This document shows, piece by piece, positions 26,563 to 36,679 of a DNA stretch of 57,839 nt. Where the stretch lies: the NCBI RefSeq assembly GCF_026262505.1, contig NW_026529278.1, positions 1-57,839 on the forward strand, read 5' to 3'. Positions within the stretch are counted from its first letter, which is position 1; every line of letters begins with the position of its first letter. The position numbers and the translations under genes are program-made. Source of the stretch: Trichomonas vaginalis G3. Lineage: Eukaryota > Parabasalia > Trichomonadida > Trichomonadidae. The notes below the pieces were generated by a model. It ran no database searches. It saw nothing but the letters and a program-made list of their open reading frames with translations, and had not been told where the DNA came from.

Positions 26563-28051
26563 TTTTAATTTTAAACGAGCACTTGAGCCACGTTTTATCT
26601 GACTTCGCCAGCCAAAAAGCCCCTGTACTAAGTGTCATGTTTTTGTTTATTTTAAAGTTTCTGCCATGTAATGGTTTACATTGCAAATTTTTTGAATACT
26701 TTACATCACCATAAAATGGCAGTACAAGGCTAGTTTATCGGTACAAGGCTCTTGAAATGACTTTAATACATTGAAATATCATAAATATTGAAATATTAAA
26801 AAGTGTATTTCAAAATATTGAAATTATAAAAATTTATAATACTGAAATTGAGACAAATTAATAAATTCAATGTGTTTTTTTTTGAAATAACTCTCAAATA
26901 TTATTTTTTTGTTTATTTAATGATGAATAAATATGATTGCTTTAGTCAATCATAAAAACTAATTTAAGTTTAAAATAATGAAAGGATAATTTGATCGTTT
27001 TTTAAAATACAATTATTTTTGATGATTTGCAAGAATCTTTGAAAAGAATATAATATAGGTTCTATTTTTGTAAAATTTATCCAAATCATGTATTACATAA
27101 ATTACGATTAAAACGATGAAAGAACCAAAATGTGTGTTTTGTGTTTTGTTGTTGCGTGTTGGATGCGGGATCCTGTTATTTCCGAAATCGACAAAAAAAT
27201 TTGGAAATTGAATTTCCGAAATCGAAATTATATTAATGTTTTTAATATTCTTATATCAAAAGGATTAAAGTTCATTAAGAGAAAAACAATTCTTCTTCTT
27301 CAATCTATTGGCGCATTTATTTCTACACGCCAATAAGGAAGGGAAAATTATAAGACACCATGGTGTCTTCAAAACGCTAATTTTTGATATTTTTAACAAC
27401 CCTAGATATATTTTTATGGCAGTCCCAACTGGAACCGCGGTAATTTACCGAGGTTTCCGCACACCGGTTCCTTTTTTTAGGAATTTTTTAGATTAAAAAA
27501 TATGCTTTGTAAATCATTTTTTGTAAATCGGCAAAAATTTGGAAATATTCTGACGACAATAAATCTGGGAATAGTATTTTAAATACGAGAACAACCTATT
27601 TAAAAGTGTTTCGCTCGATTTTGTATAATTTCAAATTTTCGCATATAGCTTTCCGTGAATTACCGTGATTTTACCGCCACATCAATAGTTTACGACACTT
27701 TTCCCGTAAATTGAGTAGTTTACTGCACTTTTCCCGTAAAATTGAGTTACGGGAATCCGTAAGATTACCGTACCTCACTTCTAGTTGAAAATAGCATTAG
27801 TATATAATAAATAGATATATTATTCATATTTTTGATTTTGAATTACGGGAAAAGTGAGTTCAGAACTTCCAATTATTATTTGATTAATTATGTTAAAAAT
27901 ACTATTAGGGCTGTACAAAATCGAGAAAAACATTGCCGTGCGGTAATATAGGGTCAAAAAAATCGCGCCTCGGCGGCTCCGCCGCCTCGGCACTATTAAG
28001 TGCGCATTATATTTAATATGTCCTTCTTTTTTTTCTTCTTCTTTTCCTTTC

Positions 28052-28147
28052 CTTCTTCCTCTCCTTCCTCTTCTTTTCCTTTCCTTCTTCCTCTCCTTCC
28101 TCTTCTTTTCCTTTCCTTCTTCCTCTCCTTCCTCTTCTTTCCTTCTC
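28052..28147 (+). repeat. 32-bp pyrimidine tandem repeat, three units
   Basis: Three units of 32 bp, all C and T (starting CTTCTTCCTCTCC), inside a longer pyrimidine run of about 130 bp. Strand-asymmetric tracts of this kind can form triplex DNA. Confidence 0.85.
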
Positions 28148-28383
28148 CTTCTCTTTTTACAACAACGTCGAAGATCTTCGAATTTGATTGTTGGAAAAGC
28201 ATCTATTTCAGATAAAGGATGCCTTTCTCACAGTCAACATACGAGGGTCCTGGCTGAAACGTTCTCAAAAAGCCTGAGATGGTAATTCTCTGATCACTCA
28301 TAGCTGGGCAGGTAGTCATTGCTGACAATACCTGTCTTTATGCATGCACGCTTTCATGTATATGGGTTTACACTATCAATTCG

Positions 28384-28915
28384 CAAAGTTGTTCCGAATT
28401 CTTCCAAAATGGAAGGACCCGAAACAACTTTGCTTGTTAACGATACAGACGCATTACTTTGCATTGATACTGTGCTGAGTTGTGTAGAAAGTTTGATTAG
28501 AGTTGTTTTGTTCTGGTATCTCTCATCTTCTGATGAGAGAAATCAAAGCAAAACAACTCTAATGAATTTGTTTTCACTCATTTGTATGTAGGTTTTTAGT
28601 TCGATTGGAGCTGCTTCATAATGAGATCTCTCATCAATTGATGAGGGAGATCATAACAAAGCAGCTCTAATGTATATGCTCGTATTAACCGGGTTGTAAT
28701 GCGTTGTAACGTCAGCTTGTAGTTCGTTTGGGGTCACTTCACATTGAGATGAGAAGAAATGATTAAAGGACTCTGAAAGGCTTTGGCCGTTGATGTTGTA
28801 ATCGCATTACTTGGAACTAGCTGGATGCTAAGCTGTGTAGAATGTTCGATTAGAGCTGTTTTGATATGATTTTTCTCATCATAAGATTGGAGGAATCATA
28901 GCAAAACAACTCTAA
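28384..28915. repeat. Cluster of degenerate hairpins
   Basis: Inverted repeats at 28384-28432 (CAAAGTTGTT/AAACAACTTTG), 28497-28562 (TTAGAGTTGTTTTG/CAAAACAACTCTAA with inner TCTCTCAT/ATGAGAGA), 28608-28667 (GAGCTGCTT/AAGCAGCTC) and 28850-28915 (TTAGAGCTGTTTTG/CAAAACAACTCTAA). The stretch before the second is repeated before the fourth, about 354 bp apart. They look like older relatives of the regular arrays at 29594 and 51883. Confidence 0.65.
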
Positions 28916-29593
28916 TGGGTTTACCATCATCTACTTGTATGTAGATGTTTGGGAAATTGTCTTGTTAATCGATTTTCGAGATGACTTTCAAATGCTATCA
29001 TCAAATGACAAACAAGTCTAAGATTTCTCGACAATACATCAAATCATGATGTTTGTAAGTGCGATGAGATTAGAGTTTTTGAAGGAATGACAAGAGAAGT
29101 AGGGAAGCTCGGCATTCGCCGAGCAAATTAAAAATTAACGTATGGATTAAATTTTAAGAGGAATTCAATTTTAATTACGGGTTGTTCTGTTACATATTAA
29201 GTTCTGTCAAAATGTAAGCTATTGAATTTTTTGAGAGGGAAATAATCGTCGAGAAAGTAAAAAGTGACGCTTTAGGAAATATTATTAGAAATATGAGAAT
29301 AAATATATTTGGAAAAAATATGTTTTTTCAAAAATTGAAATGTTCATAGAATATTTTGAAATATGTAGGGAATTGAATTCGGTAATATATGATAAACATG
29401 ATTTTTAAATTTCAAGGAAAAATAGCTTTTGTGAATACTTTTGAGAACTCTTCTCAAAGATCATGATTCAAATATATTAAAGAGCCAAAATATTAGAGAT
29501 GAGTTCATAATCAAAATTTTACATTTTAATTATTTAGAAAAACGTATTAACCTCAATAAAAATATCTCAAAGATTAATAGTTAATTTAGGGTT

Positions 29594-30043
29594 TCCTAGC
29601 TATCTAGAGGGAATTGTTCCTTATGATGTATATATTTATAATGTATGCATCATAAAGAATAATTCCCTCGCTGAAGTGAGAAAACTTGTTCGCAATTGTT
29701 TATCATTTCGAACAAGTTTTCTCGTTTTTAATAACAAACTAAAGGCTATGAGGCACTGATTATATATTAGTGCCTCATAGCCTTTAGTTCCCAGTAGATA
29801 GCTGGGAAACTTTCTCCAAATGATAAGTTATTTAGAGAAAGTTTCCCAGCTATCTAGAGGGAAGTGTTCCTTATGATGTATATATTTATAATGTATGCAT
29901 CATAAGGAACAATTCCCTCGCTGAAGTGAGAAAACTTGTTCGCAATCATTTCGCATTGCGAACAAGTTTTCCCACTTTTAGTAGGGAACTAAAGGCTATG
30001 AGGCACTGATTATATATTAGTGCCTCATAGCCTTTAGTTCTTT
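29594..30043. repeat. Four-palindrome tandem array 1 (period 250 bp)
   Basis: Unit starts at 29607 and 29857. Each unit holds palindrome A (GAGGGAA...TTCCCTC), B (GAGAAAACTTGTTCG/CGAACAAGTTTTCTC), C (AACTAAAGGCTATGAGGCAC and complement, 21-bp perfect arms) and D (AGATAGCTGGGAAACTTTCTC and complement). About 1.8 units are present. Array 2 at 51883 has the same layout with different stem sequences. Confidence 0.85.
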
Positions 30044-30431
30044 GTAGAAAAGATCGAAATTTTATTGTGATTTTAACTGATCTATATTTCGCTTGCGTTA
30101 TTTGAATCTTTTCTTTTGCATATGTCATTCCTTTCACTTTTCGAATTTCATTTGCCTGCATGCTCTCTCGTTTTGGTTGAAAATCAACTCAATCTTAAAA
30201 TGAACTTCTTCATTCTTTACAATAAATTCAATTTTTTTCGAGATATATCTTTATCTACCCCTATGTGAGCTGCATATTCTTTCTCGCTAAATTCTTTTGA
30301 TTCTTTAGAGCTAAAAATCAAGTTTAATAAAAATAATGTTTATTCATAATTTTGAAAACCAAATTCAAATTTGAATGAGAATTTTTGAAAAAATATAGAA
30401 TATTTCAATAGTTTGGAATCTCTTCAACTTC

Positions 30432-31361
30432 TCACTGCTTATTAACACATTTTTTCCAGAGCGGTTTATCATCCTTGGTCCATTTCTTAAATTTGTTGTA
30501 AACCTCTCTTGGAGTGTATGGTCGAACTCCAATTTTTGGATGAGCGCCATGTGGCATGTCATTGTATTTTTGCCTGAATTCTTCCAATTCCTGATTGATG
30601 CTCTCAAATTCTGAAAACTTTGGAGCATTTTTGTCCAGTGATGGCCAGAGGCGTTCAATTTTGCCATTTTGACGTGGCATGTATGGAGCTGATTTTCTGA
30701 TTTGAATGTCATAAGTACTCAAAAATTTTGTGAACTCTCCCTCATTTTCTTTACCGTTATCTGACCAGAAACAGAAAGGTGCTCCATATTTTTGAACTGT
30801 TGCAATTGCCACTTTTGAAGTTTCTGTTGAACTTTTGTTACGAAGCAATTTCAATGCTAACAAATAACGACTTTTGTCATCAATTATTCCATAAACCGGT
30901 AAAGTTTCTGGTTCTTTCAAAAAATGAATATCCACATAACAGATTGTATTTGGAAGAATTGCTTCATAATCCACATGATATGCTTTTGGATTACTTTTAT
31001 CTTTTTCTTTGTAAATTCCCAGAAATTTTGCTGCCTTAATAACTGCATTGTAACTGATTTGAAATTGTTTTGGATTCATATTGAGAGTCCAATACAATTT
31101 TTGAACCCCACATTTGTAATTTTCATAAGAATTCTGAACCTTCAAAATTAATTCTGGAGTTAATTCCTCTTGTGGAGGACCACTTTTAATTTTTGGTGTA
31201 CCACCGATTTCTTTGAATGCTTTTTTGAGAGTATTTCTTGAAATTTGTTTGAAAATTGTAACATTTTGATAAGAATATGGAACTTTTTTCAAAACTGTTG
31301 CGTAAGTTAACTCACCACTTTCAAGTTTTTCATACATATATCTTACCCATTCATTTGGAAT
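30432..31361 (-). CDS. rve-type DDE transposase/integrase, 5'-truncated
   Basis: About 300 residues in one frame. After a helix-turn-helix-like region (FKQISRNTLKKAFKEIGG) come the catalytic residues: Asp in NTICYVDIHFL, Asp in FCFWSDNGKENEGEF and Glu in PRQNGKIERLW. The last two are 35 residues apart (DD35E). This resembles IS3/IS481-like eukaryotic transposases more than Maverick integrases. The frame is open up to a T/A homopolymer at about 31362, where the element is cut by the junction with M2-type DNA, so the N-terminus is lost. No terminal repeat was found. The first in-frame ATG is at 31337. Confidence 0.65.
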   Translation of the reverse strand: MPNEWVRYMYEKLESGELTYATVLKKVPYSYQNVTIFKQISRNTLKKAFKEIGGTPKIKSGPPQEELTPELILKVQNSYENYKCGVQKLYWTLNMNPKQFQISYNAVIKAAKFLGIYKEKDKSNPKAYHVDYEAILPNTICYVDIHFLKEPETLPVYGIIDDKSRYLLALKLLRNKSSTETSKVAIATVQKYGAPFCFWSDNGKENEGEFTKFLSTYDIQIRKSAPYMPRQNGKIERLWPSLDKNAPKFSEFESINQELEEFRQKYNDMPHGAHPKIGVRPYTPREVYNKFKKWTKDDKPLWKKCVNKQ

Positions 31362-31768
31362 AAAAAAAAAAAAAAAAAAAAAAGGTAGTGGGGCTTCCAG
31401 GCACTTCGTGCCCTCTAGCCCCGAAGATGTTTAGTATAATGAAGTTTTTTTTTTCTTGGGATGGCCTTCCAGGCACTTCGTGCCCTCTAGCCCATAAAAA
31501 GTTTTTGAGGACGAGCCAGCCGTTGACTTTTTTGTAGAGCACTCAAAATAGTATAACTTTGTCCGGACAAGTAAGGGTCTATCGTCGCTACAGGAAAAGT
31601 TACAGGCGTTCCACGGAAGTATACTTTGAGAAGCCTTTTCTCCATTATAGAATGAGATAGGACGGTTATTTTACAAAACTGACAACACTTTGACCGAGTA
31701 GTTTTTTGTGCTGAACAAAAAGTGTCATATAAACATCTGTCAAAAACCGCTTTTTAACTTCACTTAAA
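31362..31768. other. Junction region: A run, two GC hairpins, structural-gene 5' region
   Basis: An A run of about 22 is followed by hairpins at 31390-31422 and 31458-31493 (copies of the 272-304 hairpin, the second with a changed outer arm) and then, from about 31520, the conserved upstream region of the structural gene. There is no coding sequence. The doubled hairpin suggests repeated joining events at this spot. Confidence 0.6.
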
Positions 31769-33655
31769 ATGCCACGTAAGCTACGTAAGAATATACGTAA
31801 GAGGAAGAGAGCATTGAAACATCCAATAGTAAAACTGACACCACAACAACAGTTGCAACAACAAATAATGAATGACCCCACTATGTTGCAACAAATGTCA
31901 AGCAACCCTATGCTTTTAAACCGAGTTATTGGTGCACAGAGTGGAGGTTTAAGAGCGGCACTTTTAGCGAAAATGGCAGGCTATGGTGGAGCTGCAGACG
32001 GAACAGCTTATAACCCTCAAAGTCAAATGAATTTGAGTTCACTCAAAAAATAAAATAACAGATGTCAAAAAGTCAAACATAGACATACAGAAACAAATAA
32101 GTGAAAACGAAAAGAAACTAGAATATGACAGACACACAAAGAAACTCAATGAGTTAAACGTAGAGAAAAAGAAGAAAGAAGAACAACTGAAAGAACTAAG
32201 TACAGAGGAATATGCAAAAAAGTGTCAGAAAAAGCAGCAGAAGTAGCAAAAATGGAACAAGATGTTATAAATTTGAAAAACCATACTACTCAATATAAAG
32301 TATTGAAAGATGAAGAGATAAAACAAAAAGCCCTGAAGACATATATGGATAGCGATGAGTATAAAAAAGAAGTTGAAGCAAATGTAAAGGCAGAAAAACT
32401 TTTACAGTTGCAAAACCAAACCGTACAGTATGAAAACTTAGCACAAGAAAGTAAAAATAACGACGCAGCCATGCAAAAGGCAATGAAAAGCGCAGAATAT
32501 ATAAAAGCTAAAAATGACTGGTTAGATGCCCAAGCCAACGCTAAAGCAGCCCAACTTATAGGGTCAATAAGGACAAAAATACAAGCGGATGAAGACAGTT
32601 CAAATGAAGCTTTAATGAATGCTGACTTTAAGAACGCCTTCGAAGCTCTTCATAGTAAGGTGAAACTAGTGAACGACTTCTCATCTGGAAAGAAACTGAA
32701 GTCTGAAGGTTTCGACAAAGAGTTAAGAGAAGTAGCACAAAATATGACGAAAATAACAGATGCAGCAACGAGACAGGCAGTTCAAAGTGCCTATGACGCC
32801 GTTAGAGCAACTGTTGTGGAAAGTCAAGAAAAAGAGTTACAACAGACCAAAACAGACCTAGTAAATGCTTTCTTAAGAACGAAAAGTCAGGTAGGACATT
32901 ATGCTGCAGATGGAACATATGTGCCAGCTGGTGGAACTTATATACCAGCTGGTGGAACTTATATACCACCAAACCCTCCAAGAGAAGCACCTGCACCAGG
33001 ACTACCTAAAACATTTACATCGTCACATGGACACAGACACAGGCATGCACCAAAACCAACACAACAACCAACACAACAACCAACAGTTCAAAACACTGCA
33101 CCACAACCAACAGTTCAAAACACTGCACAACAACAACCACAAACAGAGCAAGGACATAAAAGAAGTAGAGAACAAGGAAACCAAGAATTCTTAAAAATGC
33201 TTAAGGAAGACTATGGTTACCCAGATACTCTTGACTTTAGTGACAGATATAAAGAAGCTATTAGAAAGTTCAAGGAAGGAAATACTGACCCGAACCTATT
33301 TAGCTTTATGGTTCAGCACCAAATGGGATATAATTTCAAACCTGGAAAATACAAGCTCGCTAAGGGATATGATTTAATAGCATATCATCCAAATGACATG
33401 ACTGAATTTACTCCGAGATATTTGGTGTCAGAGATAAATGATAATTCAACTCTCTTCATGAAACGCGTAAAAAATAGAGACGGAACGAAAGAAGAAAGGT
33501 TTATGAGTCCGGATGACTTAGATAGGGAACTTGTTAAAAACGGTCTCGGAATATATGAAATGCCAGCAGATGAGGTACAAGAAACTCCACAGGAAGAAGT
33601 TCAGATACAACCAGACATGGAAGAAATAGTTCAGCAACAACAGCTAGAAGAGCCT
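31769..33655 (+). pseudogene. Maverick coiled-coil, PQ-rich structural gene, copy 2 (broken, chimeric)
   Basis: A near-identical copy of 1789-3402 and 54753 onward: basic start, coiled coil, two GGTYIPA-type units, two 27-bp QPTVQN repeats, then a C-terminal region (GYPDTLDFSDRYKEA, YDLIAYHPNDMTEFTPRYLV). At about 33655 the sequence leaves this gene and passes into the capsid protein fragment of another lineage. It is broken. Confidence 0.6.
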
Positions 33656-34696
33656 GAAGGAGTTCCTTTGTCATCTTTCCTCATCTTCAGGTTTTTAAGA
33701 TACTTGCCAAACTGGGCAGGAAAAATTTCTATTGAACTTACTCCAAGCAAAAATAACTTAGTCATTGCACCAACACAAGACCCATTCAGCATTACTGTAG
33801 CTGGAACTGGTGGAGCCAAGTTCTGTGACTTTTGCAAAGACAAAGTTGACTTAGACTTTGGTTTCTCAAACTTCAACAATGAAGTAAACTATTATTTCAA
33901 TGCTGCTGGAACTGCTTGGGACCCAGTTAAGTTTACATGCGAAAAGTTTGAATGCAAGAGAATAGAAAGCAGACTTGCAGTCTATATGTTGGACCCAGAT
34001 ATTTCAAATGCTTTAGCTGCCAAATATATTGCAGTTCCACTTATGTTCCCTATACACCAAATATCTGTCAAAGACTTTGCAGGTGAAGTTGGAAACCAAA
34101 GTGCTGACCCAGGTGCAAGAACAGATATTGCTTTAACAACTGCAATGAAACATGCAGATACTATGTTTGTACTGTTCAGACGAACTATAAATGACTATTC
34201 TTGTTTCTACAACCCTGGTATTAAATATCATATAAACATAGATGGCAAATATTATCCAAGAGAAGAATATTCTACAGTTGAGGATATGAGGTCATACAAC
34301 TTGACATTAGATGCTATGAACTTTAACAACAACTTCACAACAACCATTAACCCTGAAATGCAAAGTTCTATTATGCCATATGTGAAAGTATGGACTCATA
34401 CAGGAGGTCAAAAAACTCAATATACAAATGGAGACCGTTCAAACTTTTGGCTTGGCATTCCATTTGCTGACTCAGAAGACTTTATGGGTGGTATTTCAAC
34501 TGTTGGTACAGTTCAAATACAATATACTGGTGACAGAGACGGTCCAGATGAATTGAGAGCAAAGAAGTTTACAAAACCAATAGCACTTTTCACGGAAGAT
34601 GCTCTTTTGAAGATTCGTTCGATGAAACCTGCTGGGGCTCCTCAGATTGGCATAACGACAGCTTCCATCGAGCAGATTTTGGCAGCAGGTCAGTAA
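33656..34696 (+). pseudogene. Major capsid protein of M2 lineage, C-terminal part
   Basis: Beta-rich, about 345 codons. RYLPNWAGKISIELTP aligns with RFIPAFAGNIQLKVKF of the M1 capsid gene, and TMFVLFRRTINDY with SIWALFRKKDNY, so this is the second half of a double jelly-roll capsid protein from a diverged Maverick lineage. Only the C-terminal part is present, joined to the structural gene of a different element. The end, EQILAAGQ, is followed by a converging gene. Confidence 0.65.
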
Positions 34697-35009
34697 GTTG
34701 TTCTTGAACTGACTTCTCTCCGTCAAATATTGACAGTACGCCAGTTTTGACATAATATTGTATTATAAACTTTCCTTTAGAAATATCTGTAAGTTTTGTT
34801 GTTATATTTTTGTCAACGTCAAGAACTTTCACCATTTCAGTTATACCAACTTTCTTTGCTTTATGAAAATATTTAGGTTCAGCAAAGACTGCTATTCTAT
34901 AACATTTACCATTGTTTGTATAAAGAACTATTCTGTCAATGTATTTGTATTGTTTGTGTGTGTAAACTTTGTTCTGCTTCAATTCGAAGAGATACTCGAA
35001 TACGTCCAT
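34697..35009 (-). CDS. Unknown small protein of M2
   Basis: Starts MDVFEYLFELKQNKVYTHKQ at 35009. The readable frame continues past 34697 into the capsid gene 3' end, so the true end is unclear. Mixed alpha/beta; no motif. It converges on the capsid fragment and diverges from 35028, with only 18 bp between starts, so the two probably share control sequence. Confidence 0.4.
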
Positions 35010-35027
35010 CTTTTTATTCTAAGTAAA

Positions 35028-35609
35028 ATGTCATTTCCGAAAAATAGAAGCGTAAGTGTTTCAAAAGGTTTAATGGCGGTGGCAGATGTGAAGTTAAATT
35101 CACCAACTCAAACAAACAGTCAAAGTGTTATTGTCAATGTCAAAGACAGAGATGTTGAAGTGGGGAAACCATACGAAGACGAAAATGGTATAACAATTGT
35201 TCCTGTAAAAGAACAACCAACATATCCTGAAGTTAGCAGAGACTTAAGTTCTGTTGCAGATATTCGAAACGACTACCAACAACTGAAAGACAAACTTCAA
35301 ACTCAGGAGAAGATTTGTCAAGCTTTAGGTATAATGTTAAACTTGGTCGAACACAACCCTGTAAAAGTGAACTCATATGTCATTGCACCTCATGAAGTTT
35401 TGAAAGAACTATTGAAACTTTTGACAGAGGCAGACGATATAAACATCAAAGAAATAGAACCCGACATTAGTTGCTGTGGTGTTTCATATAATGTCATTGA
35501 CAAGATATACGTTATGAAAGGAGGTGAAACGTTGAACTTAAAGTATAGTTTCCCAGACGTCATAAAAATATTTGACGACCACAACATTTCATTAAAATTT
35601 ATTTGCTAA
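35028..35609 (+). CDS. Conserved Maverick protein with a Cys-Cys-Gly motif (M2)
   Basis: 193 residues from the ATG at 35028 (MSFPKNRSVSVSKG); the longer frame upstream is on the wrong side of the divergent gene. Helices in the middle (VSRDLSSVADIRNDYQQLKD) lead to EIEPDISCCGVSYNV, the same patch as in the M1 gene at 7909-8523. It is followed 6 bp later by the same neighbour family (35616), as in M1. The start context is CTAAGTAAAATG. The function is unknown. Confidence 0.55.
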   Translation: MSFPKNRSVSVSKGLMAVADVKLNSPTQTNSQSVIVNVKDRDVEVGKPYEDENGITIVPVKEQPTYPEVSRDLSSVADIRNDYQQLKDKLQTQEKICQALGIMLNLVEHNPVKVNSYVIAPHEVLKELLKLLTEADDINIKEIEPDISCCGVSYNVIDKIYVMKGGETLNLKYSFPDVIKIFDDHNISLKFIC

Positions 35610-35615
35610 GTAAAA

Positions 35616-35846
35616 ATGTCAAAACTTCTTGAAAGATGTTTGAAGAAAAATAATATAGACTTTATTTCATGTAAAGGACTTTACACACTTTTGAACGATA
35701 TGAAAGACCCTGTTTTGTTTGTTCGTGTAGACAAAGGAAAGTTCTATGTCTTTACAAAATATTTGAACTTCTTAGACAGAGAACTTCAAGAAACGCCATG
35801 TGAAAGTTTAGATGAAGTTCTTCTCCACTTTCAGAAAAACTTTTAA
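35616..35846 (+). CDS. Conserved small Maverick protein (M2)
   Basis: 76 residues (MSKLLERCLKKNNIDFISCK), a relative of the M1 gene at 8575-8817: a similar helix at the start, a hydrophobic centre (DPVLFVRVDKGKFYVF) and a similar end (SLDEVLLHFQKNF). In M1 the gene pair is convergent; here it is in tandem, showing inversion of one member. The start follows CTAAGTAAAAATG. Confidence 0.5.
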   Translation: MSKLLERCLKKNNIDFISCKGLYTLLNDMKDPVLFVRVDKGKFYVFTKYLNFLDRELQETPCESLDEVLLHFQKNF

Positions 35847-35856
35847 ATATATATAA

Positions 35857-36651
35857 ATGGCAGAAGACATAATGGTTTATACTATTACGACTAAAAAACC
35901 CTGAGTCATATAATTCTATAACAACAAACTTACAAAGTCCTCAAGGACGATATTGTAAACTAACCTTAAACACAATGACGACTAAAGCCTGTTTTGCTCT
36001 TTTGAACACCAGAAGACTTTATTGTTGTGAATGGTAAAAAATACTCCTTTGAAGATACTTACTCAGATATACCACCAACAGGTTTTGTTGACTTATTTAA
36101 TACTTTAAGTACGGGTGTAACATGTGCTGCAACTAGAGCAGGTTTCATTATGTTTGGATGTCCGACTGAGTTTACTATAAACAATATGAGCTATAATACA
36201 AAACTTATTTCTGGTTTTTACTACCAACAGTTTCCTATAACAGGAAAAGGTGTCATACAAGGAATGTCTATTCCATTGACTTTAAGCACACCTATTTTAT
36301 ATATTGTGTTTCAAACTTAGGTTCAAAGTGCTATTCGAATGTCGACAGAAACTACTATGACCAAAAGATACTTATGCGTATAAACAATACTTTCTCTGCT
36401 GGTTTGCCTATTGTTCATTCGAATGCAGAATTTTTCAACCTTAGTGAACTCAAACACTTTGGCAAGTATAACGTTGACATTAGTTGACGCAAACTTTGTT
36501 CCTGTAAAACTTTTATGTCCTATGTATTTGTCAAATGACGGCAGAAAGTTTCGAATTGGAAGATGCAACTGGTGAAAGTATTGTATTACAAGAACAACTT
36601 CAACAACAAATAGCTCAAGAACAACAAATGCAACAACAAAGTCAAGAATAA
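35857..36651 (+). pseudogene. Candidate minor capsid gene of M2 (broken)
   Basis: A region of decayed coding sequence in the position that follows the small conserved gene, as in M1. Segments such as MNGKKYSFEDTYSDIPPTGF and the later Phe/Gly/Pro-rich blocks are similar in pattern to the M1 protein at 8778-9554. The 3' part encodes a Gln-rich tail. It is broken several times. It is identified by position and weak similarity only. Confidence 0.4.
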
Positions 36652-36679
36652 AAAAAATTTTTTTTTATTTTTTATAAAA

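Larger units (their letters stand above)
3703..26750 (-). mobile_element. Pogo-like DNA transposon, interrupted by Maverick M1
   Basis: Without the Maverick insert this element would be about 1.9 kb. It holds one transposase frame on the minus strand, split by the insertion at 4265-25463. Candidate short terminal inverted repeats are AGCCTTGTACCG at 3703-3714 and its complement at 26739-26750; a second, slightly changed copy lies just inside the right one. I could not settle the TA target duplication typical of the Tc1/mariner/pogo group, so the ends are approximate. The transposase frame was still open when the Maverick landed, so the host transposon was intact or nearly so at that time. Confidence 0.6.
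26563..30363. other. AT-rich gene-poor region with hairpins and satellites
   Basis: No frame here reads like a protein gene. Contents: the right end of the pogo-like element to about 26750; AT-rich unique DNA; a perfect 18-bp palindrome (AAGACACCATGGTGTCTT, 27352-27369); a GC island around 27966-27996 (GGCGGCTCCGCCGCC); the pyrimidine tandem repeat at 28052; degenerate hairpins at 28384-28915; and the four-palindrome array at 29594-30043. A short minus-strand frame near 30134-30330 with helix-turn-helix-like wording (SEKEYAAHIGVDKDISRKK) has no start codon and is probably a remnant. Confidence 0.5.

Noticed and set aside
26751-28000. Host protein gene in the AT-rich region (frames near 27130 and 27308)
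   Set aside because: Short frames with low-complexity composition, no conserved motif and no start context; the surroundings are repeats and AT-rich DNA.
27996-28215. Lys/Glu/Arg-rich and Phe/Ser-rich frames over the pyrimidine tract
   Set aside because: These are simple-sequence translations with no start context and no support outside the repeat.
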